Below, piece by piece: positions 1 through 11,906 of a stretch of DNA of 64,000 nucleotides. A model generated the notes under the pieces. That model was not told the DNA's origin and searched no databases. It saw only the letters and a program-made list of their open reading frames with translations. The stretch is from Drosophila miranda (lineage: Eukaryota; Arthropoda; Insecta; Diptera; Drosophilidae), in assembly GCF_003369915.1 (NCBI RefSeq), contig NC_046676.1, forward strand, positions 14,366,001 to 14,430,000, in the 5' to 3' direction. Both the position numbers and the translations under genes were made by a program. The first letter of the stretch is position 1; every line of letters starts with the position of its first letter.

Positions 1-240
1 GGGTAACAGCGGTAACAGGGGAACTGCACTGTTAGCACCCCAGGCTAACAGCCTGTTATCGCTGCTGGGTACAGAGCTCTGTTAACAGACAGTAGCATCG
101 CTTTCGCTCTCTCGGTTCGGTGCGCTCTCACGATCCACACGTCTGTAACCGTTTTCTTAGCTCGTAAGCTAGAATCAGTTACGATTCTCTTTCGTCTGTA
201 CATACTCGTACCTACTGTTATACTTTCATACATGAAGAAC
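1..240. repeat. Degenerate repeat rich in GTTAACAG / TTAGCTCG words
   Basis: The first 240 bases are built from variants of TAACAG and TTAGC, such as GGTAACAG, CTGTTAGC, GGCTAACAG, CTGTTAACAG and CTTAGCTCG, followed by TTTCGCTCTCTC. Similar words (CTGTTAGCTCGCTG, TTTCTTTCGCTG, CTCTGTAACG) recur at about 11590-11735. No open frame in it looks coding. I read it as a decayed repetitive sequence; the family is not identified. Confidence 0.35.
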
Positions 241-3200
241 AGCCTGACCGGAGAGCAACCTCTCGATCCGCCCCTCTGCAAACACATGCAGTCCACCTGG
301 AAGTCCCTTCAGTGCCCAATTCAAAACATTTGGAACTGGCAAACAACACTCTGACCTATGATAAACAAAGTGCTTTGGAAGCTGGCAAGTGCATCCAGTG
401 ATGCGGTTGGGGCCACTGCCACTGCAGACAGCACCTCCAGACAGCATCCAACCAAAGGCCAACGAAAGGGAAAGGCCAGCCAGCCAGCCAGTCGAGTGAG
501 TGAGTGAAGCTTTGGGTGACCGCAGGCTCGGCTCGGCTCGGCTCGTTTTGGGTGAAGGAAATTCCGGTTTGTCTCTCGTACGTTGGCCCAATCTGAGAGT
601 TGCGTTGTCAACAGCAGCAGCAGTCTGTGGTTAATGTTTATTAGTTGGAAATCAAAAGTACATCGACACCGGAGGAGCGACACGGCCAGTATGGACCTGG
701 ACCTGGCTGCTACACTTTTTGGCCTAAAGAGTCGCTCTCGAATGGCGCGAAATGGCAGCCAGGCAACCTGTTTTGGCGTTTGACAACATCACGGCCAACG
801 CCAGGCCACAATCATCGATAACCAGGCCGGTTTCGCGATTTTGCGGGGCGCTAATGACAGCGAAATGCAGAGCGCGGGGGCGTACCGTACAGTGCGGCTC
901 ACACGATCCCCCCCCCCCACCCCGTTCGGCCAGTGTATTTTATCAATCAAAATTCCCGAACGGCGATCGAGTGGAATAAACTCGTAATGTCCCTGGCCAA
1001 TGTCGACGCACGCGCCAAAACGAAAGGTGCCCCGGCTAATGGATCCCCCGACGAGCTCCCCCCCCCCACCGCCTGATCGGAGTCCGAAAGCGGGACCGGC
1101 AGATATCCGCGATTGCCAATTGGCATTACTGTGCGCATTTCAGCTTTAATTGTTGGCTCAACGGCAACAACCAGTCCACTGCCAATCGGAGACTCCACCC
1201 CGAGCCTCGAGACCACATATTTCACTTTGCTTATGATAGGCGCCATCGCCGACGTTGAGGAATCAAAGTCAGGCCCAGCCGCAGTCGGAAAGTGGGCGTG
1301 CCTCCTTTTGTGGCAGCCGATCGCGATGCAGGGAGATTGCTGCAATTAGATGGATTTCCCTGGAATAATGGTGCCCCTGGAGTCTTGAATGATGTCTGTG
1401 CCATACTGTTTTTCCGTGAAACATAAAAAGCACTTAATGAACAGCTCGTTGTTCTGTCGCAGATGGCCAAAATCAATCAGTTAACGCGTTGGCTTATTGT
1501 AAGTCGCGTGCTGCCTGCCGTTTGGGGGGGGGGGGGCATTCTTTAAAGGCGCAGAAAACGCTGACAATTAAAACCATTTTCATTGCACATCACTGGGCGC
1601 GGCCCCCCATGCCCCGTTTTTATGAAATTTCACAGTTCAATTAATGCATTTTAATTTTAACTTTATTTTCCAATTTACTTCCACAGTCGAGCCGCTCTGA
1701 AGGCAGGATACGTGGCAGAAAAAAAAAGAAACCAAAAAAAAAAAACGCGAATCAGGAAAATTGTTAACGCAAAATTAAAAATTGTTTTTGATTGATTGTT
1801 GCATGAAATTGCCATTCGGTCTGTGGCCCTGCCGCCACACCGATGGAGGGCCGGGGCAGGGGCAGGGCCAGGGGCAGGACAGAGCCCATTGCCCATTGAT
1901 TGTAATTACCTTTCTCACTCATATTTCATTTGCTCTGCGCACTTAATTAGCAGTGGATCCCCCCAACAGTCCCGCAGTCCCCCAGGCCCCAAACAAGACC
2001 CGCTTTCCGCCTGAACGCACCGTCGGGGCAGCACAATACAGCGAATATGCGGAATGCCCGCATCGAAATTAAGCGAATTGCTTTTCATAGATTTTTCCGC
2101 AGTTTCTGGGGTTTCTTTTTGTTTTCCACCAATTCCAATTCCAATTCCGATTTTCAGTGTTTTTGCCGCTGCGGTGGTCAAGGCATCTCAGCGATTTCCT
2201 TTGCCAACTTTTCGACGATTTTGTAATGCGGTCGGAAGGAAGTCAATTGCTGGCCAATTGCGACCGGGCGGCCAACTAAATGTCGGCTTTTGTTACACTT
2301 CTGTAGCGAAAATTACACAGCATCGGGAGGGGGGGATGTCCAGGGGAGTCTAGCCCCAATTTATGAATCGCATTTCCTTGTGTGTCGCCTTGGGATTTTT
2401 ATTTGGTTCCACGCCTCGCTTATGCAATCGCTGGCACTCCGTAAATGTCTCTGCGGAAAGCGTCAGGGGAAAGGCCATCCAAAAAAGATCAGAGCTCCAG
2501 CTCCAGCTCCAGCGCCAGCGCCAGCACCAAACGAGTGGTGAAAGCATGGGGCATGCCACATGTCTGTAATGAGATGCACGCAGATAAGGCAAGCGAGTGA
2601 TCTGCGCATTTCCATGGCTCTGCTCGGATAGAACGCCAGCTTTCCCTCATTTTAGTGAAATTTTAAATAATTATTTTGATACATATTTGAAGACTCTTTT
2701 GCTTTTCTAAATTCCATCGATTAAGGCCCACTGCGGCCTCCTCTATTAACTCCAACAATTTTCCATTAAAAATACAGTGAAAAAACCTTCGATACGAGGG
2801 CATTAAATATGCAATAAATAAAATGGTAAAAATAAAAAATTGCATTTTAATAAATCAGAAAGAAGCAAAAGAAAAAAAAATCGATAGCAGCTGAATCGTT
2901 TTGCTTGCCACAAACCGCATCCACATTAATCAATCAGTAAGCGTCAAACGCTGCGCAGAAAAAGCCATCGAGTGCCATCGAAAAGCATCATTAAAGTTGA
3001 ATGAAAAGCCGTGAAAACAATGCGATCGAAGGTGATCGAACCGACGCCACACAATCGACAGGTGCGATGCCAATGCGATAATCGCCGTGCGGCAAGGAAA
3101 CGGCTGTGGAAATTTGTGTCAACTGGGCGAGAGGAGTCCACAGCCAAGGGCTTTCTCCGGCGAGAGGCGCGGAATGCTAAGTGCCGAAAGGTCCCGTGCC

Positions 3201-4686
3201 TCAGGCTCATTTCCACACAATTGGCCTGGCCAAAAACCTGTTGTCAAGTTTTCCCGCTCATGGTTTTCGGCAGGGTCAATGCTGCTGTTGTTGTTGCTGT
3301 AGAAAGCCATAAAAACCAAATTGTCATTGCCTTTAAGGGGATAGCGAGGGAGAGAAAGAGCCAGAGCCAGAGAGCGAGAGAGAGAGAGAGAGATGGCTAA
3401 GCTTGCGTAATCGCTGGCTGGACAAGTTTTATGCTACACTTTAAGGATCCGCAGCAGCCGTAGCAGCCGCAGCCGCAGCCGCAGAGGCAACATGCAACAA
3501 CCCACGACGAGGCATCGACGAAAAGAAAACGAAATGCCCAGGCACCGACGGTTTCACTTTCATTCGCAACGCGCACGCGCAGCTGTCAGGGTCGCGCAGT
3601 CAGCAGTCAGCAGTCAGCCATCAGCCATCGAGAGATCGCAGAAGACAGCAAACGCGATTCCCCCAAACTTTTTTTGCCATTCGATGCCCATTGCAAAAAC
3701 CAATTCCATTGCCGCACTAATTACAATAGTTTTAATCGAATAGAAAAGTGATTAAAAGTGCTTCTTAATTGGCCGGCAATCAATATAAATAATTGAGTGT
3801 TGCACTCCCATCGGCCCCACACCGCACTTCATGGATGCAGGTAAATGTGTATTCGAATAGAAGAAAACATTTTAAATGCAATTTAAACGGTGCCATGGCG
3901 GAAAATTAATATCGCGGCAGAAATGACACGCGCCGGAGTGCGATACGCGTAATCGGATGATTGACAGCAATTGAACATTTCGAGTATTTTTTTTTTGTGT
4001 GAACGAAAGGACTTTCCATATATATTTTGGGACCTCCAAAACGGGCCCCATGTAATGCCCGAGCTAAGATAATGATCCGTTCCCCAATTAAACTAGAAAT
4101 TTGCCATGCAAAGCCGCCTACCCCGCGCTGGGGGGGGGGGGGGGGGGGGGGCAGGGAACAAAGCAGCTCGGGGCACTTAGGCCTGGAAAGCCATGAATAT
4201 TACAAGTGAAATATGTTTTGGCATGCATATTTAATGCCCATCAAAATACGGCAACGGCAGAGGCAGCGGCAGAGGCAGGGGCAGGGGCAGAAACTATGTG
4301 AAAACCCGTACGAACCATTTTAAACGCCATCAATTTCAATTTTCCAAATTAAATGCGTGGCGAAGCGCAGGCCTGCCTGGAGGGGATGATTAATAATTCA
4401 TTACGTTGCCAGAGCCAACGCTAGAGCCAGAGCCAGTGCCATGGCCATGGCCATGGCCAATGGCAGTAGCAATGACATAAGCCCAAAGCAAATGCCGCCA
4501 AGTTCAACAACTTGACTGCGACCGACGGACCACCAGCAGACGAGCGACGAGCGACGCTTAGGGAAAATCTCACAGCGAAAGAGAAAGAAAAGCGCCGAAA
4601 TGAAAATGCCAAGGCAGGCGAAGCAGGCACTTAGGAAAAATCATCATAAGACTCGGTTATCGGTTAAAATCAAACAGCCTCGACAA
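241..4686. other. Non-coding DNA upstream of the first gene
   Basis: No convincing coding exon is visible on either strand; the open frames are short and low in complexity. The stretch holds simple repeats: GGCTC copies near 526-545, poly-C near 909-918, poly-G near 1525-1536, (GA)n near 3377-3392 and a 22-G run at 4130-4151. A TATAAATA box at 3784-3791 lies about 48 bases upstream of ATGGATGCAG followed by the donor GTAAAT at 3841; it could be a promoter with a first exon, but splicing it to the next gene would be out of frame. A better 5' untranslated exon candidate ends at the donor GTGAGT (4687-4692). Confidence 0.5.
4130..4151 (+). repeat. Homopolymer run of 22 G
   Basis: Twenty-two consecutive G residues follow CCCCGCGCT. 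Such a run is prone to length error in sequencing and to length variation in populations, and it can form quadruplex structures. It lies in non-coding DNA about 800 bases upstream of the first gene's start codon. Confidence 0.9.
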
Positions 4687-4952
4687 GTGAGTGCTGGCCA
4701 GCAGGCGGCAAGGGGGCTGGAGTGCCTTTTGGAGGAGGCTGGGGGGCGGGGGGTTGGCCTGGAGTGGGCCCCAAACAGGCTTGACGACTTCGGCATCCTC
4801 GGGGCCGTCAAATGTTTCGCTTGGCTTTTTATTTGTTGCCTGGAATTTGTCAGGCGGGGTTATTCACACTGCCAGACCATGAGAGACCATGAGAGACCCC
4901 CTCCCCCACTCAACTCTTTCCATTTCCGCAACTTCCTTTCAGCAGCAGCGCC

Positions 4953-7900
4953 ATGTGGCAGAAGCAACAACAGACAACCCTGCTAGCAGCGACTCTCATT
5001 GGCATTTGCTCCGTGCTGGCCAGCATCCAGCCGACTAGCTCCACCAGCGACCTGCCACAGACGCTGCAGCCTCCCACGCAGCCCCCGCAGAATGTGGCAA
5101 CGACGACGGAGGGAGCGGTGCGGGTGGTGCGACTGGAGAACGATGACGAGGCCCTGAGTGACAGCGCCAAGGAGGTGAGTCCGTCCGAGCTTAGTGAAAG
5201 ATTTTGACAGGCAATGAGCGTCGCTTTTGACAGCTTAATAAGCAGGCAGCCGGGACGGGCAGCGGCCTGGAGGTCATCGAGGATCTGAACTACGGCAGTG
5301 AGGTCGACATAGAGGAGGACACAGACTCGGCGGCAACCAGTACGCCCCCTGAAAAGCAGGAGGAGTTCGTGGGGTGAGTAAGGGGTGGTGGACAGGTCTT
5401 GGGGGAGCGTCGTGATTCCCTTTCCCTTTCTCTACTCCGCACAGAGTGCCTGGCTTCCTGCCCACCGTCCTGCCACCGCCCACGAATGGGCATGGCTACA
5501 TCCAGTTCGAGATCAACGACGAGATGCCAGTGGAGGCTGTCCGTCGCCGGAGACCCATCGAGCAGACCGTGACCCAGTCCAGGACGGAGACTGTCAACGA
5601 GGTCCTGTCCAATCTGTTCCCCAACGGCTTCTCGGACATCTTCCGCTTCAGCGGCAGGGACACGAGCACAAACACAGAGCCAGCGACCACCACAGCCACC
5701 ACCACCAACAAGGCAGTGGTGCGGCCCACCGTTGATGCCGCAGCCGCGACCACAGAGGCCACAAGCCCCAGCACTGAGGCCGCAGCCACAGACCCCGTCG
5801 CAGTCACCGTCACCGCCATTCCAGAGGAGAGGAACCAAACGTACTTCAGCTACCAAACGACAGTCACCAAGGAGTACCGCCGGGAGCTGCGTCCGGGCCA
5901 CACCGAGATCGTCGTGGAGAAGATCACCAGAAGCGAGCCGTCAGGGGGGGAGCATCCCTTCCGGGATGGCAGCAACCACATCTCGCGGGACGAGCTGCTC
6001 CGCATCAACCGGGCAGCGGTGGCGGCCCCCGTGCTGCCCAGCCTCCTGCTTCTCCCGGAGAGCGACGATAATGAGACGCTGGTGGCGGCCGAGAGCGCGC
6101 CCATCGTCATCCTTGGCGAGCACGAAACGGAGCTGGACGAGGGCCAGGACTTCGAGGACAACCAGATAGCAGAGACCCGTCATGCGGCAAGAGGCGTGTA
6201 CCAGCAGCGGCTGCCCCCGCCGGCCTCCCACAACGGCATCGAGAGCTACACGAATCGAAAGGGACCCGGCCAGGAGCAGGAGATCAACGTGCACATCGTC
6301 CACGACGACACTCTGGCCAAGGCACAAGAAGGGGGGGAAAAGCCACAGGCCCAGCAATCCCTGGACATTTACCAGACCCACGGCGAGCAGAGATTCCCAG
6401 CTCCCACCCAGGAGGCGCCCTCTCGACAGTTCCTCAAGAGCTTCAATCCGATCATATCGGGCAGCGGCGATGGCCCGATAGCCAAGGGAACATTCCACTA
6501 CGAGGCCGGAAGTCCTCCGCAGTTGCCGAGCCCTCGGCCACAGCAGGAGGCGGACTACGCCGCCCAATTTGTGCGACCTGCTGGCCAGTTGTCCTATCAA
6601 CAGGAATACAGTCATGGTATCCCACAGCTCCCACAGCTCCCGGAGTCTCCGCAGTTCCCAGAGCCACCACAACAGCAGCACTATCAGCAGGAGCTGCACA
6701 CACAGGCGATACCCTCGGCAGCTGCTCCTCCCCAGTCCCAGCCGCCCCCAGAGGTGCAGCACTACTCGGCTTACGGTGGGCCAACGCCCAATAGTCTGGT
6801 CTTTGTGACCCTCAACACTCCCCCACCACCAGCCCCCCCACAAGCCGCATCCTCGCCAGCTCCGGCTCAGGCGAGTGCGTCGCAGGATGCAGCCGTTGAG
6901 ATCACTGTCCATCACCCGGCCCCACATGAGTACGAGGCGGCGGCCGAGCCTTCCCAGCAGCACGTCCGGCACGTCGCTCCCCCTCACCCCAAGCCCGACC
7001 AGCAGGCCCCAGTCGAGAGCAAGCCGAACGGCTACACCTTCGTGGAGGTGCAGAAGTCCGTGAACATCCACAACAAGCTGATCACGGAGAAGGACGGCCG
7101 CCTCGTGGAGCAGCACGAGACCATCTACCACCAGCCCTATGAGCAGAATCAGAACCACCTGTCGCCCTTCCCAGCCCCAGCCACGGCTCCAGGGAAAGGC
7201 TACCCCTCGCTGACCACCAACCCCATCAACGTGGAGCAGGTGGAGCACGAGAGTTCGCCGCAAGAGGTGGCCGTCTCCCACGCCGAAATCAATCAGGAGA
7301 CGGGTCACCATTCAGCGCCTGGCCATCAGTTTGAGGCGATTCACCCGCCATCCCACTCCGTGCCCGAGTTTCACCCCCCGCAGCACTATCACGAGCCCCC
7401 TCCCCACCATGTGGCTGTTGTGGAGAAGGTCGTGCCCCAGCCCTATCTGGTGGAGAAGCATGTCGATCGACCCGTCAAGCAGTTTGTCGAGAAACACATT
7501 CCCGTGCCGTATGCCGTGCACCAGCCGGTGCCGGTGCCTGTCCACGTCGAGCACTACGTGGATCGGCCCTACCCTGTGCCGACCTTTGTCGAGCATCCCG
7601 TCCCCTACCCCGTGGAGACCGTGGTGGAGAAGATAGTGGAGAAGCACGTGCCGGTGGAGGTGGAGCGGATTGTGGAACGCCCCGTCGAGGTGGAGAAGAT
7701 CGTGGAGAAATTTGTGGATCGCCCCATGGCCATACCCATCCACGTGCCCGTCGCCATCCACATGCCCATGCCCCCGTCCCACTCCCCGCACTCGTTTGGC
7801 CACCCCCACCCCAACGCCCTGCACCCCTGGTCGCACTCGGTGGCGGCCCACATTCCGCCCAAGGTGCTGCAGAACTACTACACCCGCATGCTGAAGAAAC

Positions 7901-8406
7901 TCCTGCCCCAGATCACCCAGACCCAGTCACAGTCCCAGTCCAAGGCCACGCAGTCCAAGTCCCCCGTCAAGTCTCTCGTGAAGCCTCCGGTGAAACCAGT
8001 GCGAGGCGAGGCTCCTCCGGTGGCGACCTTCAGCCTGGCGGACATGCGCTACGATCTGCGTCCCCCGCCGCCGCCGCAGGGCTCGCCCTGGCTGCAGGGC
8101 GCCCGCTACATCTACAACACCCTGCCGGCAGATCTGGCCACTGCCGCCGCCTCCGCGCCCGCCCAAATGGTCAAGTCGTACATTGGACCCGTTCCAGGAT
8201 CGACGAATGCGGGCTCCGACTCGTCGACGGGTAACGAGTTCGACGAGTTCCAGCGCTGGCGGAATGGCCACTCGCTGAAGCGCAGCCCCGACTTCGGACG
8301 CAATCTGCACATGGAGTACGGGTTCAAGCCCCCGCTGGTGCCGTCCATGGAGATCGACGACAAGGGGAATCCCCTCAAGCAGGAGCCAGAGGCAGAGACG
8401 CGGTGA
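4953..8406 (+). CDS. Secreted Pro/Val-rich low-complexity protein, probably cuticle-associated (3 coding exons)
   Basis: Coding exons are 4953-5174, 5234-5373 and 5445-8406, giving 1107 residues. The 59- and 71-base introns have GTGAGT donors and CAG acceptors in matching phase. The start ATG has a hydrophobic signal peptide (about residues 9-24, LLAATLIGICSVLA). It lies just after a strong acceptor (TTCCTTTCAG, 4927-4936), so a 5' untranslated exon ending at the donor at 4687 is likely. A Thr/Ala-rich stretch follows (nt 5690-5815), then a block with TVTKEYRRELRPG, a long Pro/Gln/His-rich region (nt 6510-6990), and a charged block (VEVQKSVNIHNKLITEKDG). A repetitive Val/Pro segment (about residues 777-897) alternates VEKxVDRPV and PVPYPV units. 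The C-terminus is less repetitive (YYTRMLKKLLPQI, YDLRPPPPPQG) and contains a dibasic KRS. There is no Rebers-Riddiford domain. Such repeats are seen in insect extracellular matrix and cuticle proteins. I cannot name the gene; its function is inferred. Confidence 0.85.
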
Positions 8407-8529
8407 GGCGGAGGTGCGGGAGGTGCAGGAGGAGCAGAAATGCGGAAAAAGTGTGCCAAAATATATAGAGCTATAGTAATAGTAGTTATTATATATGTAT
8501 TTATATCACGTATTTAAAATAACGCATTT

Positions 8530-8535
8530 AATAAA
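8530..8535 (+). terminator. Polyadenylation signal AATAAA of the first gene
   Basis: AATAAA lies 124 bases after the stop codon of the first gene, in an AT-rich stretch with ATATAT runs, and is followed by a GT-rich and then GC-rich sequence. This implies a short 3' untranslated region. Confidence 0.7.
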
Positions 8536-10555
8536 GTATATATACATTTTATTCTTCCTTTGAGGGGGAGAAACCCCCCTTCTCGGCAATTTCTATTCGG
8601 TATGTTCCGTGAAAATTGCTGACAAACCCCAAAGACCCCTTAAGAACACATGTGTCTGCGCTTACTCCTACCCCGAGGTGCAATATTAATTAAACAAATG
8701 ACAGCGACAACCCTGGCACTCAAACGGAGCGAGAGGGAGCGACTGTACCAGTTGTGAGTGAGCCGTGGAGAAGAGTCGTAAGAAAAATTACGAATTTCCT
8801 TAAGTAGCTTTTATGTAAATGAAAAATCCCCCACTGGCCCAAGCGAAAGGGTTCTCCATACATACATATGTATACCGATCCCTTATCTGCACGCAAACAG
8901 GCGGCCCTGCCACGCCCATTACTAGCTGGTGAAATGGCAAACACGTCCTGAAAGAAAGGCGGCCGAGTGCAAAGATTTATATGACAGCTAATAAATTTAC
9001 AACACATGTAGCAGCGGCAGAGCAGATATTAGAAGATATTTTTCGGTGACAAGCCGGGGCCGGGGGCCTCGGCCTCACACGTTTGAGTATTGAGGGGCAT
9101 GCCTCTTGGAGGGAAAGTAAGAAGCCTTGGCAAATGTTTGCGCAGCGGCTCGACGTCAGGCACGTCACGGCAGCAGCAGGGACAACAACGGATGCTGCAG
9201 TTGACATTTGACATTTGCCATCAATGGCAGAGCGGGCAGGGGGGTACAGAGGTAGAGGGGGCAGACAAACCGTTTAGCGCACGTGTTGAGCGGAAACGGA
9301 AACTCTGGCGCGGAACTGACGGCATGTGAGGTGCCAGAAGAGTGCATGGCATCCTGCAAAGGGTATACGAAAGAAAGATCTATACTACGACCAATATTTA
9401 TGGGATAATTGTGTATAAATAAGCATTTCAACGGACTGTACTTGTTCAAAATGAACGAGTCCATAAATCACTGTTAAAACTTATGCGTTTCGAACACTCT
9501 TTAAGTTCGACTGCAGCTCCCACGCCGTGTCAGCAAATTTTATTCGGCTTTTGCCAAATTCCAGGGCATAAATCATAGATTGAACAGTGCCACGCCCACA
9601 GACATCCAAAAATCAATTGAAATTGCAATTGCAGCTGCAAATTCATCCAGCATTTTGATAGACTCCCCGAGGGGGCAGGGAGCGGGTCGGTCAGAGGCAG
9701 CCAACGGGAAAGATAAGCAAAGGAACAATTGAATAATTTATATGCAAATAAATAAGAGTACTTTTCGGCATTCGGGACTCCGCCCGGCCCGGCACGGCAC
9801 GGCACAAAGAGCTGCAGAAGTTGTGGCCAAGAGTGTTCAGTGTCCCACAGTTCGCTGTGCATAAAAAGCGTGTGAAATAAATTCCCTGATCTGGCCACAA
9901 AAGGCGTAACACACACTGCCACGGGTCCGACGGTATTCCGGCGGCTACAAGAACAAGAACAAGGACAACAAACGATTGCTGAGAGCTATTGGCGATGTCG
10001 ACGATTTCGGGCTTGCTTTTTTTCCTCCCCCCCTCCTGTTGGCTCCTCCACAACCATCCCACGAGGCTGTCGGCCTTTTCTGGTTTGGCTGCTGCTCGCT
10101 GCATGTCATTGTCAGGGGCTGCCAACTCTGCATTTGATATACGATGTGTTGGCAGGCAGCCCAAGTTGGCGGCAGGGCGGATGGGCGGCAGGGCCGATTC
10201 ACGGGTCGGGTGCGGGGGCGTGGCATTGCGAGACAAATGCAGCTGAACCGAAAATTGCATTTCCGCTTTGGAAATTGCGCAAACTTCCGACCCAAGGGTG
10301 ACGGAGAGGGAGAGGAGGAGAAACGGCTAACCACGAGTACGTCGGAGCGTCGCCAGACAATTGGCAAAAAATTTTCTATAAAAGTGTGAAATAGGCCGTC
10401 ACCCCTTGGCCAGGGTGAAAGAAGGTGGAGAGTGGCGAGGGAAATGGGGAATGGGCGGTGGATGAGGCTGACATGCCGCAAAGTGGCCCCAGTGAACCAC
10501 AGAAAACTTGTCACACAAAAATGAACGCAAAAATGTCAAAAGCATACAACGATAT

Positions 10556-10574
10556 TGCACGGAGGGAGAGGGAT

Positions 10575-10605
<31 letters not shown>

Positions 10606-10632
10606 AAGAGAGAAAAGGAGAGAGAGGGAGAG
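10556..10632 (+). repeat. GA-rich microsatellite
   Basis: About 75 bases of imperfect (GA)n with AAAG interruptions. GA runs of this kind bind the GAGA factor in Drosophila and keep chromatin open. It lies about 190 bases upstream of the TATAAAAT site at 10820, so it could be part of a promoter region. Confidence 0.8.
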
Positions 10633-11596
10633 CAAGCCGAAGCAGCAAAACGATGGCAAAATAGTTTACTCAAAGACAAAAAAATGGGAAAAAGTTGCAC
10701 AGTGATGAATAAATTAAAAAAGAAAGGGATCAGAGATACCCCACAAAATTCAACCAACAGCTACTAAGAAATATTCTCCTTGCTGAGAAGAACCTATACA
10801 AAATCTTTCAAAAACGTGTATAAAATAGGGGCACACTTCAGGATCGCAATGAAGGAGATTCCGTTCCAGCGGTGACAATTGAGAGAAGAACAAAAGAAGA
10901 CAGACCGATAGCAAAATACTACACACGCGAGAAAATATAAATATATGTAAGTAGAATAAAATACCACAAAAATGTAAAGGAAATCAAAATCGGAAGAAAA
11001 CAACAAAATACAGTGTAAGCCAAAACAGAAAGACAAAAACAAAGACCCACCTGTTCCAATAATTAAGCAATGGATCTATAAATATTACTTTGCTGTTTCC
11101 TCTTGTTGCGTTAGGGTAGTTTGTTGTTTTCACAGATAAACACAAAACACACCAAATTTATTATCACGCACGCTCTGCACTGCTTGCGCTTCTTGCCGGC
11201 TTCTACTATGTGCCGCCGTTTATAATATTCGTTTTTATCTTTCTCAATATGCAACTATACACACACGATTTAATTGTCCGCTTTTACGATCGAGGGAACC
11301 GGCGAACTGTGATAAAAACAACGCAGCGGCTCAAAACTTCTTCGAAGAACAAGACCGAACGAGCAAAGCGAACTAAAGTGGACTGCAGCTGTGCAGTGTA
11401 CGCTAGCCAAAGCTCGGCCGCAGATCGGCCCTTGTTTCTGCTTGTCTTATCTCTGCCTACCTCACTAATAAGTGCGAGAGCGAAAGCTACAAAGTCGAAC
11501 AAGAGCGTAGTGTTATGTACATATGTGGGTGTAGACCACCCACCCAGTCACGAGAGCTGCAATTCCTCTCCCTCCAACATAATCTCTTTTTCTTTC

Positions 11597-11735
11597 GCTG
11601 TTAGCTCGCTGAACATTTACACTAACATGCCTCTGTAACGATAATAGAGAATTTGTTCTTCCTCTGGTTAGCTCATGCTCTTATGATCTTTCTCTGTTAG
11701 CTCGCTGCTAAATGAACCTGCCTCTGTGACCGAAT
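11597..11735 (+). repeat. Imperfect direct repeat with TTAGCTCGCTG core
   Basis: TTAGCTCGCTG occurs at 11601 and 11697, with an intermediate TTAGCTCATGCTC at 11668. The two outer copies are each followed by a variant of AACATGCCTCTGTAACG. The same words appear at the left edge of the window, which suggests a dispersed degenerate repeat. Confidence 0.5.
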
Positions 11736-11788
11736 GCACCAGTAACTTTCCGTCACAATAACAATTTATCAGCTGTAAACATGGCTGC

Positions 11789-11906
11789 TATGACAATAAA
11801 AGGTAGCTGTTATGAAACTGCCAACAGTGGCTCCAATGAAACTACCTACACTGGCTGCTATGAAACTACCAACAGTGGCTGCTATGAAACTATTTAATCT
11901 GGCTGT
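11789..11906 (+). repeat. 24-bp tandem repeat, about five units
   Basis: Units start at 11811, 11835, 11859 and 11883, each beginning (T/A)ATGAAACT and ending GGCT plus four bases; a diverged 22-base unit precedes them from 11789. The period is a multiple of three, so on the + strand an 8-residue unit (MKLPTVAA-like) reads through all copies, but the open frame is only 71 codons (11812-12027) and has no other sign of being a gene. Confidence 0.85.

Noticed and set aside
3784..3850. TATAAATA box followed by ATGGATGCAG and a donor as first exon of the first gene
   Set aside because: Joining it to the acceptor at 4936 puts the ATG out of frame with the signal-peptide ATG at 4953 and stops soon after; it would only act as an upstream frame.
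5290..5901. Minus-strand 203-codon frame opposite the first gene
   Set aside because: It lies antisense to a well-supported coding exon with signal peptide and spliced neighbours; its Gly/Cys/Arg composition is the mirror of Pro/Thr/Ala codons.
5941..7311. Minus-strand 456-codon frame
   Set aside because: Shadow of the low-complexity exon 5445-8406; Leu/Gly/Arg-rich with no domain.
9691..10260. Minus-strand 189-codon frame, and its neighbour 9945-10514
   Set aside because: Erratic composition, overlapping frames and no recognisable domain or splice structure; most likely chance open frames.
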